DNA of 64,000 bases from Dryomyza anilis (GCA_951804985.1 OX638131.1:58248351-58312350), one strand, 5' to 3'. Positions 1 to 11,127 are shown, counted from the stretch's first letter. The notes: generated from the letters alone by a model not told the origin. Made by a program: numbers and translations.

Positions 1-920
1 ATGTGCTTTTTTAATAGACCTTTAATGTTTATAAATGGGTTTAGGGTCAGTAGTGAACTTTTGGACGAAATTAGGGTTTTATGCGTCAAAACCGTCGATA
101 TATTTATCAGAAAAACACATTTTCTGACTCACTACTATGAGTTTTTTTTTACCATCTTAATTTCCTCGGGTACTATTTCAATAGTTGAGTGTGTCATTTG
201 AGTACGACGAGATGGTAAACAATTTCTCACAAATCTTAGAACGTATGCTAAGACTTTTAATGCTTTTGGAAGTGTGGAAAATCGTTCCAACACATCCTCT
301 TGGGTTGTGATCGCAAATGTCTTAATTGGTTTAAGATCAAGGGTCGTGTCGATCGGGTCAGTGGACATTGGCCATTCATCTCTTACGCACCTTAGCCAAC
401 TTGGACGGTTCCACCAGAGTTCATGTTCTGCCAGTTCTAGCGCAGAACCGCGGCTTGCTACGTCCGCCGGGTTTTCGTGTGAATCGACATGTTGCTGATT
501 TTCGGTAGGCTACAAAAGTAGTCCAAGTTCATGGCGGTTTATTGAGCAGGCTAAGACAATAGTCGAGTCTGTCCAGAAGTACGTATTGTACTGGGTCATT
601 TTAGGTAGAATGGCATCAACCATATTTGCGAGCAAAACAGAACCGTATAGTTCGAGCCGTGGCAGAAGGGTCGTGACGACAGTACCGTTGGTATCTTGTA
701 TGCGAGCATAGACAGCTGCAGCATAGGCCTTTTCTGAGGCGTCGCAAAATCCGTGAAATTCATCGTAAACGTCGGGTGCGAAATGAGTCCATCTGGGAAT
801 CTCAATTCTGTTAATCGATGGATAACCATCGATAAACGATTGCCATCCACTTTGAGTCAAAGGGTTTAGAATATCGTCCCACTCAGTCTTGTCGAGCCAT
901 AGCCGTTGCATAATTATTTT

Positions 921-1248
921 GGCGGCCACTATAATTGGCGCTAACCAACCAGCAGAGTCAAACAGCTTCGCAATAGAAGACAAAACTTCGCGTTTTTTGT
1001 ATGCATCTTTTAGTTCGATGAGTGGGACTTGAAAAAAGAAAATATTTTTTTTTAGCATTCCATCGAATGCCGAGGGTCTTTGCATTACCGTGACATTGCT
1101 CAGATAAATTGAGTAAATCTGTTAGCAACAAGTGTTATTGTGGCAGATTGTCCAATATTTCGGGTGCACTTTCGCAAACAAAATCCTGCTGATTTTAAAG
1201 CAGCGATTAGCTCATCTCGAGAATTAATAGCACTTTCAATCTTATGAG
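921..1248 (-). repeat. Internal duplication in BEL pol, copy 1
   Basis: This segment, encoding the RT-to-A17 linker, is repeated at 1555-1850 in the same orientation. Copy 1 sits at the expected place in pol, downstream of the YVDD palm, and keeps about 40 bases that copy 2 lacks after CTTCGCAATAG. Confidence 0.85.
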
Positions 1249-1554
1249 TGCCTGCCAGAACATCATCTACGTACATACAGTTTCGTAGAATATACGAAGC
1301 CTGTGGGTGGGTCTCATGTACGTCTTACGCTAATTGCTGTAGGGTCCGAATGGCAAGGTAAGGGGCACAGTTAACACCAAATGTAACTGTTTGCAACTCA
1401 TAATCCTAAATGGGTTCTTCTAAGGATTTCCTAAACAAAATTCTTTGATAGGGTGAGTGTGCAGGATCAACGCAAATTTGACGATACATTTTTTCAATGT
1501 CTGCATTGAAGACAAATTTGAAAAGTCGCCATTTAATAATTTTCAAAACTAAAT

Positions 1555-1850
1555 TTTGGCGGCCACTATAATTGGCGCTAACTAACCAGCAGGGTCAAAC
1601 AGCTTCGCAATAGTTCGATGAGTGGGACTTGAAAAAATAATTTTTTTTTAGCATTCCATCGAATGCCTAAGGTCTTTGCATTACCGTGACGTTGCTCAGA
1701 TAAATTGAGTAAATCTGTTAGCAACAAGTGTTCTTGTGGCAGATTTTCCAATATTTCGGGTGCGTTCCCAACCACTTTCGCAACCAAAATCCTGCTGATT
1801 TTAAAGTAGGGATTAGCTCATCTCGAGAATTAATAGCACTTTCAATATCA
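1555..1850 (-). repeat. Internal duplication in BEL pol, copy 2
   Basis: Second copy of the 921-1248 segment. It sits between the N-terminal RT piece and the RT palm, where it does not belong, and replaces part of the RT. It has a deletion of about 40 bases and a small insertion (CGTTCCCAACC) relative to copy 1. Confidence 0.85.
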
Positions 1851-2216
1851 TGAGATCATTTAGGCTCTTGTCGTTGGCAGTATTGCTGGATGCATTAAAT
1901 ACAACACGCAGCTTTGTTGTGACACGATCGGGTTTTATGATTGCATGATGTGACAAATAGTAGTGGGTGGGTGTGCAAGATTTAGCTGACGAATGAGTCA
2001 CTTTTCTCATATGACCAAGTTGCAAATATTCGCAAATTGCATGGTCATATTCTGCTTTAACAGCGGGTTTTTTGAGTAAGGACTTTTCATTTCTCATATA
2101 TTTCGCCATTGCAATATGTCTTGATAGTCTAAGATCAATGCAATTTGGTTCTTTAAATGGTATAACGGCCTGAGGGTAATGTTTGTATGAAATTGTTTTC
2201 ACAATTCATATCTGCA

Positions 2217-2938
2217 TTTGAGAGGGTCGTGGATTTTGGTAATTCTGGGGCACTCAGGAAGAGGTGCTTACCTTTGTAAATTTTTATAAAATTCGATAAA
2301 AGAATTAATTTTGTAAAAAAAAAACTGTATTATAAAAATCAATTAAATGATTTTTGGTCGCTATGGGTTAAGCTTTAAAAAATATTTTTGATAAAAAATG
2401 GGTCGGATAAATTTGTATAATAGTTTTTCTATAAAAATTGTTAAATATCAATAAAAATGATTTTGTTTGGTCTAAAATAACCCTTAAAAGGTATAAACGG
2501 GTTAAATATTGCTCAATAGGCAATTTCCAAAAAATATGGGATAATTTGTTGGTTCCCACGGGTAATTTATAAAATCCCACAAAAACACTATTTTAGTGAA
2601 CAACGTGGCAACCTTGTTTACACTTGACAGCAGCGCTCGTTACTGTGAGTGTATTAGTGTTTATGTCTATTTGTTTTATGAGCAAATAAACAAACGAGTG
2701 CAGCGGCGTGTAGATAGCTGAAACAAATGAAACAAAAATGTTTGGTGATTTTGTCAAATAAAATATATTGTAACAATTTAAAAAGTGAAAATAAATAAAA
2801 ACAATTGGTTTTGTTAAATTACATTTAACACTTTTATCGAAATTAAATTTATTTTAAAAAGATCGTTTCGTATAATACGATCGTTTTGTTCGGGTCGGGT
2901 CGGCAAAAAATTCGATTCTTTGCAGATACAATTTGACA
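2217..2938. other. Unassigned A+T-rich stretch
   Basis: The first about 60 bases may continue the BEL element upstream on the minus strand. I recognise nothing in the rest, which is A+T-rich apart from a short GGGTCGGGTCGG run near 2890. Confidence 0.3.
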
Positions 2939-3490
2939 ACCAGTAGGAAGGTTAGATCACATGGGAAATTTTATAGTAGGTGTTATCATGATAGTTAGGA
3001 TTATCAAAATTATAGTCATTATAGTCGGTCTAAGCCGACTATAAATACCCTACACATATATGTGGTTACCATTCAAAGTGGTATATAGGTCACCAGGGTA
3101 TACGAGTCCTGAAAATAACTGCAACTCTCAATCGCTGAAGAATTTCCATTCATTTGATACCCATATTTACAAATTGGTAGGTGTACCGAATTTCGATTTT
3201 TTTTTGGGAATCGCAAGTCGTTTCGTGGGAAAACATTATTTTCATGTATTTGAGCATGAAGCCAATATATATTTGACCAAAAAAGTTTACCGAAGCACGT
3301 ATACAGTAAAATTGATCTGTAGATGTAAATTGTATAAGAGTTATTTGAATATAAATGGTCAAATCACAGCTCCCAATCTCGCCAATCTTTTCACACATAC
3401 AGCGTAGGTATATAAGTCATCTAAATTATATGTTATCTAACTCTTCAATTTTTTAAGTAGTAGGGATTTCAACAGACAGACGGACGCACA
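2939..3490 (-). mobile_element. DINE-1/Helentron-like nonautonomous element, copy A (truncated)
   Basis: Shares its sequence order with copies at 18979, 20160 and 26457: AAGGTTAGATCACATGGG, the hairpin TATAGTCGG/CCGACTATA near 3026-3050, a conserved middle, then a CAGACAGACGG tract. This copy stops in that tract and lacks the terminal GGGTATA end. Dipteran DINE-1/INE-1 elements have a GACA/GTCT microsatellite, a hairpin near the 3' end and a TATACCC..GGGTATA 5' end. That makes this a family-level call, with the element reading on the minus strand. It has no coding capacity. Confidence 0.6.
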
Positions 3491-4817
3491 TAATCTAAGC
3501 ATTATTTATTATAAGTATATTAACTTCAACTATATTATTATATAGTTCCGCGTCTCCATCAATGGAGACTAGCAGTCTTATGCTGTATAATTTCGTGAGT
3601 GACATATTTCTTCAGATTTTCATTCACATACGTAATAATATTGTATGCTGTATATATAACGTATTGATTCGTCGAGCTTTACGCCACATTCGTCTGCGGT
3701 TGCGTAGTCACTCAATGTTTTCAATTTCGCGTTTCCAATCCATGTATTTGGATTTGGCAGAGACAATTTTCAATACAATTGCTTACGTTTTTTTGATAAT
3801 TTGTGCATATGGCAACTCAAAAAACATGTTTTTGACAATCAAAATAAAAAGAAAACAAATAAAAAAAAACATTGTTCGCAAGATTCCTTGAAAATGTCAA
3901 GGTTTATTTATCATTACCGTGGCTGTAATTAAAAAAATAATAATTGCCACGGTACTTTAAATGGACGGCAAATGACCAAATAAAGAATATTTTTTGCAGG
4001 GGGTTTCGTGTTAGGGCCTAAAAATAGAGAACTGAAACAGTTTTTCTTTTTTTTTTGAGGAAACTGTGAGACCTTTTGGTCAATTTTTTTTTTTCGATCA
4101 CACATAGATCATTATTGCGCAGAGTACTGTCTATTTAAATTTTATTCTTGGTGCATTTTCTCACACGAAAGTTATACAAATTCTGAACGATTTTCGTCGA
4201 TCGACGACATACAGCATAAGGCTGTAGTTCTTCTAGATCTAATATTCCGCATCTCATTATATTATCCTTCTATATTTCATTGTAAATAAATGAAAAGTCA
4301 CAAATATTGTATTGGTATGCTGCATATTTTTTTTTTAAAATTAGTAATGCTAATTTATCACTGTAAAATTCGTTAGCTATTTTTTTTAATTTCTTTGTTT
4401 ATTTCTTATATTGTGAAGAAAAGAGAATACAGAAATGGCTGCTGCATATCTGTATTATCACAAATTTTAGTTGTTTGTTATTCTTTCTAAATGAAATACA
4501 AAATGTGTAGCACATTGAAAGTTATGCTTTTAAGGAGCTAATGCCGACATGTTTATTGAAGACAAGAATGAATACATGTAAGTATACTGGCGAAACTCTA
4601 ATCTAAACATATTATTTTGACAATGGGCCAAGTAATATTGTTTTTATTACAAAACAGCCTTTGTAGCCTTTATATTTATATTCCCTAGCCATTTTAACAA
4701 TATCAAAATAAATATCCGAGTCGCGATCAAACATCCGATTAGCCTCTGATTTTATCATCCGAGCAAATTCCAACGTTGGTTCACCTTGGCTATTTCCAAC
4801 TTGGCTATTTCCAACTG
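3491..4817. other. Unassigned A+T-rich stretch with a short inverted repeat
   Basis: No gene recognised. CAGTCTTATGCTGTAT (3573-3588) and ATACAGCATAAGGCTG (4209-4224) form an inverted pair matching at 15 of 16 bases, about 650 bp apart. They could be ends of a degraded small DNA element, but flanking similarity is weak. CTTGGCTATTTCCAACT-type direct repeats lie at about 4786-4816. Confidence 0.3.
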
Positions 4818-5017
4818 CACGGATAGAAAAGATTTCTTTGAATATGTTTGAATGTAATTATAACGTAATTCGAAATCACCATATAAATATTAGGAGTAAA
4901 ATCTAATACATTATAATTGAATTGTATAATTATTTTGTTAAGATTGAAGTATAATTATACGATATTTAAATATAAATTGCTTTAATCGCGAATTTACATT
5001 ATATTAATGCTTCTGTA

Positions 5018-6628
5018 CACACAAAGAAATAAACTGTCGTTTTGGGCTGTTTTTCAATAGTTTTCAGTGCTGAAATGGAGCCTTACTGTGGGCTGTTACT
5101 GTTGAAAAAGGGTAAAACGACAGAAGAAAGTGTCGAATAGCCTACATGTCATATATACAGCTAACAGTAGCTACTGTCGATCCAACAATTGTTGTGTGTG
5201 GTCGACTCGATTTAGACAGTTATCTACTGTTGTTTTAACAGTTCATGCTCTTGATATTTAAATAAATTCTTACTCTTCACATTTTTTTCCTTTGTAAAGT
5301 AAAAAAAAAAAAACGATTGTACTAAACGATTTTTTTTTATTTATCGTTTAAATGTTTACAGGAAAAGTAAATAAAATATTTCATTATTTAAATTGTATTA
5401 CATATATAAATCATATGTAAAACAACATATATAAATTAAATATACATTAATTATAAATAAATACATAATTTAAATATACGTGTATAATGTATAGGGGAAC
5501 GACTGAATTATAAGCAACGGCCAATAACATGATCAGCGTAGATGTCACAATTTTCAAGAGCATTGAAGTGCATGCAAATAGCGTCTATAAAAAAGTAATA
5601 CAATATTTATTAAATTTAATATTGCAGTAATACTTTTTTACCAACTCATTTTATCAACTGCTCTCTCAAAGATTTTCTTCTTACATGGAATGTGCCCACA
5701 TACTTCTTTCAAAGCCACGAATATAATATAAAAAATCACGAACTATTGTCGGAGACAAACAGCGCATGCAGCCGGCACAGCCATGATATTGCGAGACACC
5801 GCCACGTGACTGGTGATCGCAGTGCTCAGGGGGGTTACTATGTAATGCGATTCGAAAGTGATATTACTCGTATTCTAATAAATGGTACTTTGGTAGTGTG
5901 GCTTTCGCATTCAAATTTGGAACTTTCGTATTCAAATTCACAAAGTGACAACACGGTTACCTTTTCAATTCCGTTAGATTGTACGAATTTGCCTTCTTAA
6001 CGCTTTGTTCTTCAAATTAAATTGACTTTCGGATCGCGATATATAGTAACCCCCCAGGAGCTACGAAAGAGTACGATGCATGTGTGACGATGGAAAACCA
6101 CCTAATATGTACGATACGCGTCACAAGCTGACTATCAATATTTGTCCCGAACTGCCTCTCAATATATTTCCATTGCCGTTACCCACGCAAAGGTTTCCCT
6201 GCGCAATAAATGACCAGCAGAGGATAGAAATAAAACGGTACAAATACCGCGCTGTCTCTCAAATTTTGTCTGTGGTGGTTGCCTGGATTGTTTGCCTCTG
6301 CCATAGTTGCTCCGCGAAGTGCTCATTTATTATTACATTGAAAGAAATTATTGCAGTTTGTTTTATCCGGGAACGGCTTCGGGGGCTCGGTTCTAGAGAT
6401 TTAGTGCCACGAATAAAGCAAAGCCGAGCGAGCACATTACGTATTATAATTATTTTTTGAATTGTTTTAAAATTTATGTTGTCGCAACTTGACATATGTC
6501 AAATATTTTAAATTTCATCGTTCAGTTTTATTAACAGTTGCATTTACAGTTTACAGAAAAAGTGTCGATTTGTTCAATGCAAAATAAAAATTGGTTACTG
6601 TCGATTTTCAACAGTATGTTTCTGTGTG
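5018..6628. mobile_element. 1.6 kb TIR element inserted in a MITE
   Basis: Inserted inside the MITE at 4818-7387. Its ends are imperfect inverted repeats (CACACAAAGAAATAAACTG at the left; reverse complement of the right end CACACAGAAACATACTG). The flanks repeat TGTA (5014-5017 and 6629-6632), while uninterrupted MITE copies have a single CTGTAGAAAT. Subterminal regions are rich in ACTGT/ACAGT words. No transposase is recognisable, so this is a nonautonomous element of unknown superfamily. Confidence 0.65.
5829..6055. repeat. 227 bp fold-back element nested in the TIR element
   Basis: The ends GGGGGGTTACTAT (5829) and ATAGTAACCCCCC (to 6055) continue as inverted arms of about 32 bases, with CGATTCGAAAGT matched by ACTTTCGGATCG. 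No coding capacity and no clear target duplication. It is a MITE-like fold-back, third in a nest of three. Confidence 0.6.
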
Positions 6629-7539
6629 TGTAGAAATATATATTTTTCATCAGATATTAATATATGTATGTATGATTTAACACACCCAACGTCAATAAAA
6701 GGTTTTTTGAATTATATGTATTTGGTTATTCGTGATTGTTACTGGGTGACAACGAATTTAAAAATAATAGCATTCTTTTGGTTATATGTATGTTTGGCAT
6801 TACGATAGCACAATTAAATAACAACTTTGACTACTTTTAGCACTCAGTAACATTCACATTAATACTTTTCATATAGTTCAAAAGTTATTTTTGGTGGAAG
6901 AATTTGTTAAGTACCGCCAATTACTGTTAATACCAGATAGTAGCAGTTGGTGAAATATCCAATTCATTCGTAATTTACTGAACTCAAAATAGGAACAATA
7001 GATGGAATTAAAATTATTAAGTATAAATAAAAGATGTGTAATAAAAAAAAATAAAAGTTTAAGTTTATAATTATATAATATAAATAAAAAAATGTAATTT
7101 AAAAAAAAGGAAAAATTTACTTTTTTTTACAAAAAAATAAAATGTAGACATAAACATGTTAACATGTAAATAAGATGTTTTTCACATTCAAACATATATA
7201 TGTTTGCATGAACGCCAAAAATTATTCATTCTGAACATAAATATGTTTGAACGAAAACAAAAATATATTTGGCTGTTATTATAATAATGTTTGGCAATGA
7301 AATAATACTTTTGTATGCATTAAGCTCCAAAGATATATGTAATGCCTGCAAAATTATGGTTGTGAGAGCCCCTTTTTTTGCAGCGTGTTCTTGAGTCTAT
7401 GGATACAAATTCGATAAACACAGAGAGCTTGCAAATTAGTGAATTGCACAGTAGGGCGCACATTGGGCTGAGTGTATGGAAAAGGCACGTATCGCTGTTT
7501 TTTGTATTTTTGTTCATTAAATAATAAATTATTGAATAA

Positions 7540-7957
7540 AATGGGAAATAGGACTAACATTTTCACTATAAAAAAACCTGGAAACAATGTAAAAAAATGA
7601 GGGCGGAGGATCACGCCCATTTTTTGGAATAAATAATTTTGGGTAAATTCTAACAATATGTTTTAAATTTTGTAATTGTATCTTCAGTACTTTTCTAGTT
7701 ATAGGTTCCTAAAGAGTGAAACATATAGGAACATATTGGAACAAAATTTCATCGGATTCCGACTAGTATTTCTCAAGTTACCGTGTAACAGATAGACAGA
7801 CGGATAGACAGACAGACTGACATGGCTAAACGGACTCGGGTCGTGATGGTGATCAAGAATATGTATACTTTTCCATAAAGGCCATAAATCCTATGGAGCT
7901 TTACCATATTTGCACAAACTTAATATATCCTGTACCTCATAGGTGTATGGTATAATT
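7540..7957 (-). mobile_element. Diverged DINE-1-like repeat, copy E
   Basis: Contains GGGCGGAGGATCACGCCC, a CAGACAGACGG tract at about 7793-7830, and GATCAAGAATATGTATACTT, ending in GGTGTATGGTATA. The first motif is shared with 51500-51850 on the opposite strand and the last part with the other DINE-like copies. Old and noncoding; the left limit is uncertain. Confidence 0.5.
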
Positions 7958-8202
7958 TGTCTATTTTTTTAAAAAGACACTTTTTCAAATCAGTTTTTAT
8001 ACTAGCATATGGCTAAATATCTAGTTATTTTTTACTAGTATTTTTGCATTAGCCAAGATTAGCCACACAAGTTGCATCATATTTTGAATAAGAAATACAT
8101 GATTTTCATTCATTTTCATTTCATTTTATACCATCTATGGATACAAACATCCTTACAGACAAGCATATACAATTTTTGTTAAATACCTTAAAACTAAAAC
8201 TA

Positions 8203-9472
8203 AGGAGTGCGTCATTAGAAATGTGTGCATCGAAAAATAAAAATATCTCAGTAACCACTTTGTCAATTTTCAAAAAGTTAACATTTTATTAAAGTAAATT
8301 TTATTCATAGTAATTATAAAAAAAAATACAAACAAATAATTAATCAATGATAAAATTATTAACTTTTTCTGCAACTCCTATCATTAGGGCCTTCACAGTC
8401 TCTTCCTCGATCCTTTGGCTTGCAGCACACCATTGACGCCGAAAATTTACAACGTCCTTAGATACCCGTTTGGTGGTCTTCAATTCCCTTTTTACCAGAG
8501 TCCAATATCTCTCGATTGGCCGGAGCTCTGGGCAATTCGGTGGGTTCGCTTCTCTAGGGACAAACACTATATTATTTTTCTGGTACCAATCCAAGACAGC
8601 TTTACTGTAGTGACACGAAGCAAGATCAGGCCAAAAAAAGGTAGACACTTCATGTTGTCTTAAAAATGGTAGAAGTCTCTTCTGTAAGTACTCCTTCAAA
8701 TATATTTCCGTGTTAATTGACCCAGTGATCACGAAAATTTTGCTTCGTTTGCCACAACTACAAATTGCTTGCCACACGAGAAATTTTCTTGGAAACTTTG
8801 CTCTTCTTTGGGTCTTAAATTTATCCGGGACATTTCCTCTAGCATCGGCAACATAAAAATCTTGGCCAGGAAGCTGAGAAAAGTCGGAAAGAACGTATGT
8901 TTCGTCATCCATAATGCAACATTCGTACTTTTTCACAAAATTGTTTTTAAGCTTTTTAGCACGCTTTTTTGCCTCAACATTTTTTGCTGCATTCCGATCT
9001 GGGACTTTTTGAACTTTATATGTCTTCAGACCAGCTTCGAGTTTCGCTCTCCGTACAAAAGACTCCAGAGCATCCAACTTTGAGAGCTGAGAGATTCGGG
9101 TTTTTCTTCAGCACGGTAACCACCGTCTTCTCTTTGTTTCGGTCACCAGAACCTTTCTTTTTGCCTGTTCCTGGATTCCTATCATAGCTAAGGTCCGCCT
9201 TGAACTTTTGATACAGCGTTCCGGTGAGCTTTTACAATTTTTGCAATCCTTTTATATGTAAAGTGAGGATTATTTAAGAAATTTTTTATAATTTCCTCAC
9301 GCACTTTTTGTTCATCGCCCATTATTTCGCTGAGTAACAAACCAATTTTGCAAAAGTTACATACTACATATATGTTTTTCAAACGTAACTTGATTAAAAA
9401 ATTTTGTTTTGCATTCCAATGAAAAAAGTTACAGTAGAAAAAGCGTGCACAAGTTTCTAATGACGCACTCCT
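8203..9472 (-). mobile_element. Tc1-like (DD37E) transposon 1
   Basis: A 1,270 bp element with terminal inverted repeats of about 28 bases starting AGGAGTGCGTCATTAGAAA at both ends, flanked by TA on each side (8201-8202 and 9473-9474). It carries a broken transposase on the minus strand. The TIR start AGGASTGCGTC is shared with the neighbouring element 9622-10911, so the two are related families. Confidence 0.9.
8340..9322 (-). pseudogene. Tc1-like DD37E transposase, frameshifted
   Basis: The likely start is the ATG at 9322. The N-terminal region has a helix-turn-helix-type segment (NPHFTYKRIAKIVKAHR). The remaining domain carries the DDE triad: IMDDETYV, WPDLASCHYS, and NCPELRPIERYW, with 37 residues between the second Asp and the Glu (DD37E rather than the DD34E of classic Tc1). 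The product would cut and paste the flanking TIR element in the nucleus. Two frameshifts, near 9205 and near 9070, separate the DNA-binding part from the catalytic part, so it is inactive as it stands. The catalytic part (8340-9077) is one uninterrupted frame. A slightly different copy lies next door (9666-10760). Confidence 0.85.
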
Positions 9473-9621
9473 TAATAATAAATTATATCTAATAGATTTT
9501 TAAACAAATCCTTACTAATAGAAAAATCAATATCATAAATATTAGCTATTTTATTGAATTCAATTAAGGCCCGATTTATAGGCTCATTAATGGCATAATT
9601 TGCTCTATGACACGGAACATA

Positions 9622-10911
9622 AGGACTGCGTCGAATAAAATTGTCCGCTACAAAAATGAAAAAATTTAGAAATCTAGTAATCGAATTTTTATAGAATAAA
9701 ATATTTTATTTTGCAAATTATTTTTAGATTTAAAAAAAAAATATAAAAAAACCAGAAATTCATATTTTTTAATAAAAAGTTTTAATTTTTCCGGAACCCC
9801 TTCCATTAATGTTGTAATGGTAGTGTCCGACACCCTTACAGCTGCTGAAGACCACTTTCTTTTAAAGTCTTGAAGGTCTTTGGCCACTTTTTTTTGTTGT
9901 CTTCATCTCCCTTTTTACTAAAGCCCAGTATCTCTCAATCGGCCTGAGTTCTGGACAGTTTGGTGGATTGGCTTCTCTAGGCACCAAAATCACTGCAATT
10001 TGTTGGATCCACTCTAAGGCCGTTTTGCTGTAATGACATGAAACGAGGTCAGGCCAAAAAAATGTGGACACTTCATGTTGGCGTAAAAATTGAAGCAATC
10101 TCTTTTGCAAGCATTCCTTCACATATATTTCGCTATTTATTGTACCCGATGTCACGAATGAGCTGCTCCTTTTTCCACAACTGCAAATTGTCTGCCAAAC
10201 AAGGCATTTCTTTGGTAATTTTGTCATTTTTTTTTATTTGAATTTTTCAGCGACATTTCATCGAGAATCGGCTGAATAAAATTCCTGCCCAGGTAGCTGA
10301 GAAAAGTCCGCTAAAACATAAATTTCGTCATCCATTATGCAGCAATCGATTTTTTTAAAAAAATCTTGGTTCAGCTTTTTAGCTCGTTGTTTTGCGGTTT
10401 CATTCTTGACGGCATTTCTATCCGGAACTTTTTGGACCTTGTACGTCTTCGGCCCAGCTTCTTTCTTAGTCCTGCGCACGAAAAATTCAGAGCAATCCGC
10501 CTTTGTCGCCAATTTCCTTCCGGATATGCTTGGATCTTTCTTTAAAATATTCACAACCTTCGACTTTTCACAATCATGTGGGCTTTTTTTACCAGAACCT
10601 TTCTTCCGATCAATACTCAGGTCTTCCTTAAAGCGGTTGATAACGCGAGAAATGGTCTTAGGGTTAGCCCCTACATCCTTGGCAATTTTTTAAAGGACCA
10701 ACTAGGTTGTTTTTGAAAAATTTTAATTATATTTTCTCGCACTTCCACTTCGTTTGCCATTTTCGCGTTAAATAAATTTTGTATTGACTATAACTGACAG
10801 AAATTATTTTCCGCCAATTAAATCAGAGCTACTATGATCAAATTTTTTTAATTTGAATCTTGCAATAGCACATTATGGGAATATATGTAACGGACAATTT
10901 TATTCGACGCA
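9622..10911 (-). mobile_element. Tc1-like (DD37E) transposon 2, right end truncated
   Basis: Left TIR AGGACTGCGTCGAATAAAA at 9622, preceded by TA. The right TIR reads inward through TTTTATTCGACGCA and stops at 10911, without the last bases (AGTCCT) or a TA. At that point the sequence becomes the LTR of Gypsy A. GACGCA is present in both partners, so the junction shows a 6-base microhomology. Confidence 0.85.
9666..10760 (-). pseudogene. Tc1-like DD37E transposase, broken
   Basis: The start ATG is at 10760 (MANEVEVREN). Fragments in order: an N-terminal helix-turn-helix region with a frameshift near 10690, a middle piece (10554-10258) with SGRKLATKAD and CCIMDDEIYV, the main catalytic piece (10227-9862) with WPDLVSCHYS and NCPELRPIERYW, and the C-terminus (9887-9666). 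As in the neighbour, 37 residues separate the second Asp and the Glu. At least three frame disruptions make it inactive. It is clearly related to the transposase at 8340-9322 but not a recent duplicate of it, since many residues and the TIR interior differ. Confidence 0.85.
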
Positions 10912-11048
10912 AGACAATTCAGCGCACTAAGCAATGTGTTAGAAAGAGACGGAAGATCATTCAGCGTACTGAGCAAGGTGCGAGAAAGAGATGGAAGATC
11001 AGCACATTAAAACACATGAGTGCGAATGAGATGACAATAGCATGCGTC

Positions 11049-11108
11049 ATTCACGAAACGAGTAGAAGGTTCTCGAAACAAGTCGAAGCTTGTCGAAACG
11101 TGTCGAAC
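11049..11108 (+). promoter_or_regulatory. Heat-shock-element-like pentamer array in LTR U3
   Basis: Split into contiguous 5-mers from 11049, the sequence reads ATTCA CGAAA CGAGT, AGAAG GTTCT CGAAA, CAAGT CGAAG CTTGT, CGAAA CGTGT CGAAC. Eight of the twelve fit nGAAn or nTTCn in one unbroken phase, and AGAAG GTTCT CGAAA (11064-11078) is a perfect three-unit heat shock element. It ends 12 bases before a TATA-like box. The other LTR copies (18693 and about 25717) keep the perfect triplet but fewer distal units. That HSF binds here is inference. Confidence 0.6.
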
Positions 11109-11120
11109 TGATTCATGCAG

Positions 11121-11127
11121 TTTATAA
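11121..11127 (+). promoter_or_regulatory. TATA-like box of LTR A
   Basis: TTTATAA just downstream of the GAA-pentamer array; the sister LTR copy has TATATAA at the same place (about 18765). An initiator-like TCAGTAGTG follows at about 11154, a plausible U3/R boundary. Confidence 0.5.

Larger units (their letters stand above)
135..2216 (-). pseudogene. BEL/Pao retrotransposon pol remnant
   Basis: Reading on the minus strand from about 2216 downward, the pieces follow BEL/Pao pol order. The N-terminal reverse-transcriptase region (2202-1813) has GHMRKV, HHAIIKPD and TTKLRVVFNASS. The RT palm (about 1555-1250) has ADIEKMYRQI, APYLAIR and the catalytic YVDD at about 1261-1275. The following peptidase-A17/RNase H-like region (1085-510) has LFDSAGWLAPIIVAAKI, FCDASEKAYAAAVY, PRLEL and TDST. 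The integrase lead-in (about 500-135) has ENPADVASRG, ELWW and RFSTLPKALKVLAYV. In the A17 region the segment normally found before PRLEL is missing. Frameshifts, stops and an ectopic internal duplication break the gene. No LTR was recognised. The superfamily call is firm; the element is clearly dead. Confidence 0.85.
4818..7387 (+). mobile_element. TA-type MITE, copy interrupted by another element
   Basis: Left end CACGGATAGAAAAGATTT and right end TTTTTTTGCAGCGTG match the complete copy at 38280-39242. The two halves (4818-5017 and 6629-7387) are contiguous in the other copies, so 5018-6628 is a later insertion. No reading frame of note. The family duplicates TA on insertion, as shown at 38280, although TA is not preserved at this copy. 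Confidence 0.8.
8098..9621 (-). pseudogene. 3' end of a LINE, split by Tc1 element 1
   Basis: Two pieces (8098-8202 and 9473-9621) are the reverse complement of the LINE 3' region at about 40310-40505, including CAAATTATGCCATTAA, GATTTTTCTATTAGTAAGGA and the 3' end CCATCTATGGATACAAACAT. The 3' tail is an AAATG-type short repeat at about 8105-8130 instead of plain poly(A). Tc1 element 1 sits between the pieces with TA on both sides. Only the extreme C-terminus and 3' UTR are present. Confidence 0.7.

Noticed and set aside
3060..3407. 115-codon frame in the DINE-like repeat
   Set aside because: The same position in other copies is disrupted and the family is noncoding; overlaps a minus-strand frame of equal quality.
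5692..6460. Frames of 102 and 126 codons in the inserted TIR element
   Set aside because: No motif or family likeness, and the first runs through the fold-back element.
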